From Piromyces finnis (taxonomy: Eukaryota > Neocallimastigomycota > Neocallimastigomycetes > Neocallimastigales > Neocallimastigaceae), in contig MCFH01000051.1 in NCBI GenBank assembly GCA_002104945.1, forward strand, positions 1 through 64,000: a stretch of DNA of 64,000 nt. The letters are read 5' to 3'. The position numbers and the translations under genes are program-made. Below are positions 59,808 to 64,000 of this stretch, piece by piece. Position 1 is the stretch's first letter. Each line of letters opens with the position of its first letter. A model generated the notes under the pieces. That model was not told where the DNA came from. It was given only the letters and a program-made list of their open reading frames with translations, and ran no database searches.

Positions 59808-62481
59808 GTGTAATATAAAGTAATATAAAATTAAAACTTTAAATAATAGTTATAATGTATGCTAATATTTCAGAGTGTCCCTATATTTACTTTTATATAA
59901 AATTTATTAATAAAAAATAGTATATTTATAAATCTTACATATACTTGTATGTTGTAAAAATAGAAAGATAAAACAAACCAAATGAAAATTTCAATAAAAA
60001 ATGAAATAAAAAAGTTTTATAAAGTAAAATAAATATACATCAAAATAATTTATTCAATCTTATTGCTATATTCATCCTATTTGTTTAGTTTATAATATAT
60101 TAATATATTTCATATATTTTATGAAAAAAAAATATGTATAAAATAAAATATACAGTATATTAACAATATTATTTATAATAATCAATATCAATATAAAAGA
60201 TTCATGTCTTATCAAAGTAATAAGATATATTGATAAAATATATAGTCTTTTAATAATTATGAATATAATTATTTTCTTTATGGGATAAATTGGAATTTTA
60301 TAAATAAGGATATTCTATTTATTATTATAAAAGAAATAAAATAACATAAGTTCTTTTTATTACTTCAATTTAATATATATATATATATTTAACATGAAAG
60401 GGTTTGAGGTTTGATAATACAAAAGTTAAAAGTTTAAGTACTTATTAGAATTTACAGAAAATATATATATATATATATATAAAGCTTTATACATTACATA
60501 TTAATTAATAACATTTCATTTAATTAAGTATAGTGAAGATATTAATATTGATGTCTTTTTTACTTATATTTTAGGATTTCATAGAAATTATTTGAATTAC
60601 TAATATCAATAATAATAATAATATATATATGAGAAGAAAGGTTTATTTATTTATTATTTTTTAAAAGTTTCAAGAGTTAATAAAAGTTATTCTAACATAT
60701 ATGCCTGAAAAAAAGCTTCTTTATAATTATATTTTTTTTTTAAATTTCTTTTTTTATTAAAATGTCTTGATTTTTTCAGTTTGGATACTTTTTTAAGCCT
60801 AAACAAATTATTCCTTGATATATTTGGAATGTATTTACTATCAGATTTTAAAATAATATAATTTTAATAATGATAACACGATATTAAAAAGTAAAAAAAA
60901 AAAAGAAACATGTATTATATGTATTTTATATTTATACAATAAATTATCATTAAATAAAATTATCAACTTTGCATAATAAAGCAAAAACAAGACAAAATAA
61001 AAGGAATTGTTCTATAACCCTATTAATATATCAATATGACAAAAAATTAAAATGTCTAGTCGTTTTTAAAAAATTTTTATTATTTAAAATATTCAATTTC
61101 ATATTTAAAAAATTATAGAATACATGTACATATTTCATTACATTCTTATACATTAATAATATATATTAATATTTATTCATTCCTATTATTCATTATCAAA
61201 TGTAGAGTTACATTTTATTGTAATTTGTATTGCATTCTTTTACTTATATAAGTAATACTTCATTTAGATATATTATAAGATATATTACACTATATTCTAT
61301 TTAATTATTATTCATATATTATGAATACATTACATTATATAATTGATATTCAATTATATTATAGGAATTTTAAAATATAAAAATATTCATGTAAAATAGT
61401 TAATATAAAAAAAAGAGGTTTAATAATTAATAAAAAAATATAAAAAGAAGTAAATTCTAATAATGAAACATTTTCAACTACAACATAAAAGAAGTACATA
61501 TCAAATATTACATATCATATATATGCAATATATTTATAGTTTTGTTCTAAAAATGTTATAGTAGTACTAAGAAATTCTTTTATAGATTATCACATTAATT
61601 AGTAATAATGGAAAACTAAGGTGTGTAGCTTTGTTGGTAAGTGATCTATTATAAAAATGAATTATAAAAAGAAATTGTAAAGGTAAAATGAAGTAAAATA
61701 AAAAAATTAGAAACTAAAGGTGTTCACAAATTATAACTACCTATTTTCCATTATTTAAATATTATCTTTAAAGTTATTATTATTTAAATACAATCAAGCC
61801 TTTAATTGTATAAAAATAAGTGAATACTTAAAATAATTTATTTAAAAAGTAGATAAATGGATAAATAAATAATCTGCTTATTTTTTCATCATAATTTTCC
61901 TTTTTTGAAATTTACATTTTTGATTTTTAATTTAATTTTTTTATTAAATTTTTTGCCATCCAAAACTTCCATAAAAGGAAAGCTTTAGTAATTGAAGTTC
62001 TTTTGTATTACATATAAATAAAAAGACAATTTAAAACTGAATGGCTATATAATATAAATTAATATATTAATCTATTATTTAATTGATGTTCTGCCATACT
62101 CTCTTTATATTATTATGTGTGAAATAATTAGATAATATCTATATATATAAAAAAATGAATTAAGTTTTATTTAATATATTAATAATAAAATTAACATCAT
62201 ATAATAATTATAATAATTATAAAAATTAATGTAAATTAATATGAATAATATGTTAATAGTTGACCAACAAAAAATGTTGAAGACATTTTTAAAGCTTTTC
62301 TTATTATTATTAATTTTATATCATAATAAACATAATAAACATAATAAACATAATAAACATAATAAACATAATAAACATAATAAACATAATAATAATAATA
62401 ATAATAATAAACATAATAAACATAATAAACATAATAATAATAATAATAATAAACATAATAATAATAATAATAATAATAAAC

Positions 62482-62532
<51 letters not shown>

Positions 62533-64000
62533 GAAAGTGGTTTAATTGAATTAATATAATTAATATACATAATTTTTCTTATAAAAGTTTTTTTTAATTC
62601 TAAATAGTACAAGTATTCAACATTAATATATAAAAAATAATAAACTAAGTTCGTTGTAAAATAAATTAATAGTTTAGCACTTAAAACTTTAAACTTTTTA
62701 TACTTTAGTATAAAATAGGAAATTTTTTTTTTTATGTTTCAGGTAGATATTAAATAATATCAGTTAAAGAAATAGATGCCAAATTTAGTAACAATAAAGA
62801 AAACTAATTAAAGGATATTAGTATACTTTAGAAAAAATTAGAAAAAGAGTAGTGGACTCTTTTCTTCTTCTATATCTTATTAGTATTGATTAATGCTTAA
62901 TTTACAAAAATTTAAAATATAATTATATGTGAATAATATTACTAGTAGTTCGTAAATAATTTTTAATATATCTTTTTAGTTAATTTTATTATAATGGATA
63001 AATGACAACATACAAATAATAATAAACATCACTTTTATGTCTTTCATATAATATATTATAGTTTTATATATTATAATGATGGCTAAATCAATAATACTAA
63101 ATTGAAAATATAAAAAATGATATATATTTAAATATTAAATTTTATTTTTATTGTATATATTGAAAAACAAGTTAATATAATATCATAACAATTTAAGTCT
63201 TTTCATTTTGATAAATTCATAAGTAACTATTATTTACATGTGGTCATATATATATTATCATTATCTAGAAGGCTTTTTTCATAGTATTTATATTTGTCTT
63301 TATCCTATGTTTTCCTTTTTTAACTCCATTTTTTTTGGCGTATAAACCATGGTATCTTAATTAACTATTTATATAATCTTGTGATATAAATAATATAAAT
63401 ATTATAATTACTGATATATATATATTGACATGAACAAAGAAGGTAATAATTGTTTTAACAATTGTTATAATTTTTTTATTAAAAATTGTATTATTCTTTT
63501 AAATTTAAAAAAAATTTAATAATAAATTGTATTTTATATTAATTTTTTCCTTTTTTCCTTTATTTATTTCTTTTTTTTTATTGGCCAAAGCAAATTAACC
63601 TCCATATATTATTTTAATTTTAATATATTTTACAAATTGAAAAATGCATTTATCAATAATTTTTTGTTTATATCAACAGAAAAAGAAAAGTAAAATTTAA
63701 TAATTATAAAATTGAATTTATTAAAAAAGAATAAAATGTATATGAAAAAGGGGAAATTATAATGATCTTTTATGGCAATGTAATAAACAAAATATAGAAA
63801 GTAAATAATTAATATTATCATTGCCATAATTATATAAAAATAATTTTAAAATATTAATGTTTATTATTAATAATGAAGTTTATTGAAGTATACTATTATT
63901 CTTTTTATTATTATTTTATTAATATTTATTGATATATAAATTTTTAATATATATATTAATAAAAACAGTCAACAAAATAAAGTAAAATAAATACAAAAAG
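59808..64000. other. 4.2-kb gene-free A+T-rich end of window
   Basis: No credible coding frame on either strand. It contains (TA)n tracts near 60371-60390 and 60461-60482 and the satellite at 62322-62531. The 102-residue frame at 62241 is a translation of that satellite. Confidence 0.6.
62322..62531. repeat. CATAATAAA satellite grading into (AAT)n
   Basis: Begins with about eight tandem 9-bp CATAATAAA units, then alternates stretches of (AAT)n with one to three further 9-bp units, ending in a pure (AAT)n run of about 50 bp. Because every unit is a multiple of three it is open in translation (Asn-Lys-His repeats), but there is no other sign of a gene. Confidence 0.9.

Noticed and set aside
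62241-62549. 102-residue Asn/Lys/His-rich frame
   Set aside because: It is a translation of the CATAATAAA/(AAT)n satellite; all repeat units are multiples of three, so the frame stays open by default.
1-64000. tRNA, rRNA or snRNA genes
   Set aside because: These would stand out as G+C-rich islands with B-box-like sequence; none was seen. A dedicated covariance-model search could still find a diverged one.

Overview
The window is nuclear DNA of an anaerobic gut fungus (Neocallimastigomycota: the Piromyces / Neocallimastix / Anaeromyces / Pecoramyces group). Evidence: extreme A+T content; long gene-free spacers full of homopolymers and microsatellites; eukaryotic housekeeping genes split by many short GT...AG introns; and three genes for bacterial-type pyruvate formate-lyase (PFL), the signature pyruvate enzyme of these mitochondrion-less, hydrogenosome-bearing fungi. 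The genus cannot be fixed from the sequence alone.

Left part (1-30043): a gene-poor start (one possible 77-residue protein at 4473, a weak ORF remnant at 5838); an intronless transmembrane RING-H2 ubiquitin ligase (7623-9419, minus); the 21-exon exportin CSE1 (12841-18258); the 7-exon ESCRT-III protein VPS60/CHMP5 (19345-20843); an unrecognised 11-exon coiled-coil protein (21567-23713, minus); and the 19-exon replication-fork protection factor TOF1/TIMELESS/Swi1 (24191-30043). Exon structures were traced by hand from splice signals, reading phase and recalled family sequence.

Middle part (30841-48430): a long PFL with a targeting-type N-terminus (813 aa, minus), then a near-perfect giant inverted repeat (arms 36735-39459 and 39974-42699, 514-bp spacer) whose arms each carry one complete extension-less PFL gene (733 aa) transcribed divergently. 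The pair differs by two amino acids. Both sides of the palindrome carry copies of one non-LTR retrotransposon in the same orientation: a 5'-truncated copy on the left (about 35653-36229, with a candidate 13-bp target duplication) and an apparently intact copy on the right (42844 to about 48430; one 1504-residue ORF with APE endonuclease, reverse transcriptase and a Cys-rich knuckle).

Right part (49035-64000): an intronless ammonium transporter (49035-50435, minus), 5 kb without a gene, KTI12 (tRNA-modification/Elongator factor, 55675-57780, minus), a four-EF-hand calcium-binding protein (58862-59807), and 4 kb of A+T-rich sequence with an ATAATAAAC-type satellite.

Functionally, the PFLs split pyruvate into acetyl-CoA and formate (hydrogenosome and probably cytosol); the other genes are housekeeping and unrelated to each other. 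The PFL and ammonium transporter genes are intronless while CSE1, VPS60, TOF1, KTI12 and the EF-hand gene are intron-rich, which for PFL fits acquisition from bacteria. The best candidate for something undescribed is the PFL palindrome with its retrotransposon borders. No CRISPR, defence island, rRNA or recognisable tRNA was seen.
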